The notes under the pieces are model-generated. The model was not told the DNA's origin, searched no databases, and saw nothing but the letters and a program-made list of their open reading frames with translations. The translations under genes and the position numbers were made by a program. A stretch of 64,000 bases of DNA from Mactra quadrangularis (taxonomy: Eukaryota > Mollusca > Bivalvia > Venerida > Mactridae): NCBI GenBank assembly GCA_025267735.1, contig CM046297.1:27492011-27556010 (forward strand), read 5' to 3'. Below are positions 62,830 through 64,000 of the stretch, one piece after another. Position 1 is the stretch's first letter. Each line of letters starts with the position of its first letter.

Positions 62830-63400
62830 TCCTAATATTACTCTGGTTAGCTGACATATATATAATGATAAGAGTCCTTTTATATTTACTAACTTCCTGC
62901 CCCTAGATATTCATATTGAAATGGGGAACAGTATTTTTCATGTTTATAAAATGTAAAAATGCAACAAAATTAATAAAACTAACTTTTATGATTCTTGTTC
63001 ATATTATTAAGTGAGAAAATGTTTAAAAATATGTATTGTGATACCTGTAAAAGCCCTTAGGGGCCATATTGATCATTCTATTGTACGTAAATTATATAGA
63101 CATGGGAGGATAATTTCTACACACATTTCTTTTTCTTTTGAGTTTGATACTAAATCTTTGTTATGACAGTATTTATATCAATTAGAAAATATATTTCATT
63201 CAGTATAAAACATATTTATGTTTCCAGAGAAGTTTTAATATAAAAAATGTTCATTTTAATTTACTAGACATGTTTAAAACTTTAGTCGCGTACTTTTGCT
63301 ATAAACCAAGTTATTGTCATTAATATTGCGTATAAAGGTACAAAGTTTTCATGTGGTAGTTCGGTGTAAACCGAAGTGCTTTGGTTCCCTTTTTAACGGT
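62830..63400. other. AT-rich non-coding stretch
   Basis: Nothing recognised. Confidence 0.5.
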
Positions 63401-63414
63401 ATTGAGGCACATTT

Positions 63415-64000
63415 TTTTTGTATTTGACTCTTGAGAGTTTAATACCCAGTCCCTGTTTGGGACAATTTTGGAAGAGTAGTCTCCTTTTAAATAGGATCTG
63501 CTTTCCGAATCGTTTTAATTCTGTTTTCTACGGAGCTAAAGCGCTTTTATGTGTTCGACTCTCTCGAGTTGAATACCCGTTCCCCTGGGTGGGAAAAAAG
63601 GTTCGAGTAGTTCTCCCCCCTTGCAGGGGGAGTTCCACTCCCTGAGCTCCTCAGCTTTGTTGCTGAAAGATTTGAGGATCTCTGGTCCCCTATGTGGGAC
63701 AATATTGGAAAGGTAGTTTTACTTCATTGCTACGGGAAAATTACAAATCCCTGCGAGTGGGTGTTCTTTGAGTCGACTCTACGGGTTCGTCCTGGAAGGG
63801 GTTGGTCCTGTTGGCCTGGCCCAAGGGTATGACCCTCGGAGGGGGGGGGGGATCGAAGTTTACGGGCGTAGGGTACGGGCCTACTGAGGACAGGTCTATG
63901 GGGAGACAGTCCTAGCGCGGCGGCCTAGAGGTTGGAGGCACTGGGACGGTTGGTGGAGGGGGTGTATATACTATTACATCATTAACTAATTAATATACGT
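63415..64000 (+). repeat. GC-rich region with loosely repeated 120-220-bp units
   Basis: Three related segments, near 63424, 63556 and 63672, share a TTTGACTCT or TTCGACTCT start, AATACCC, TCCC..GGGAC or CCTGGGTGGG, then AATTTTGGAA..GTAGT. The last 200 bases are G-rich (GGGTACGGGCCTACTGAGGA). It may be the edge of an unrecognised repeat or transposon that continues past the window. Confidence 0.45.

Noticed and set aside
63418..63645. 75-residue open frame in the GC-rich end
   Set aside because: It crosses the loosely repeated segments and changes character with each; no motif or start context supports it.

Overview
The window looks like nuclear genomic DNA of a lophotrochozoan, most probably a mollusc. 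It is AT-rich and intron-rich, with GT-AG introns of about 0.7 to 6.4 kb. Repeats fill most of the rest: tRNA-headed SINEs, small terminal-inverted-repeat (TIR) elements, Tc1/mariner relics, a Helitron and minisatellites. The species cannot be named from the sequence alone. No bacterial-type genes, CRISPR arrays or operons are present.

Two genes are supported, both on the + strand. The 3' half of a Wnt10-type ligand gene lies at 8777-12097 (three terminal exons; the 5' exons were not found). A complete-looking coding region for an E75/NR1D nuclear receptor lies at 21702-44139 (12 coding exons, about 1064 residues). All 12 exons join in consistent phase through canonical splice sites. They encode an E75-type DNA-binding domain, a ligand-binding domain that keeps the Cys and His equivalent to the REV-ERB haem ligands, and a long Ser/Gln-rich tail ending in a PLNL motif.

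Layout. 1-8776: Tc1 fragments, a 260-bp element with perfect 30-bp TIRs, SINE pieces and a 51-bp minisatellite. 8777-12097: Wnt10 exons. 12098-21700: intergenic, with short tandem repeats, a GTGA microsatellite, SINEs and a candidate TATA promoter with a splice donor near 19343-19434. 21702-44139: E75, whose introns hold SINEs, a Helitron, a pair of inverted dispersed repeats, a 4.55-kb element with CACTA-type ends, two minisatellites and two 64-65-nt hairpins. 44140-53100: 3' flank with several TIR elements and a mariner relic. 53100-64000: more repeats, a Tc1 element with intact ends, long foldback palindromes, a possible lone minus-strand exon near 60366 and a GC-rich repetitive end.

The two genes are not known to act together. 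Wnt10 would be a secreted signal and E75 a nuclear, haem- or gas-responsive repressor; here they are simply neighbours in the same direction about 9.6 kb apart. The most interesting observations are the miRNA-sized hairpins in E75 introns, the unusual end of the E75 ligand-binding domain, the CACTA-ended element with subterminal repeats, the Helitron, and an autonomous-type and MITE pair of Tc1 elements sharing a terminal core.
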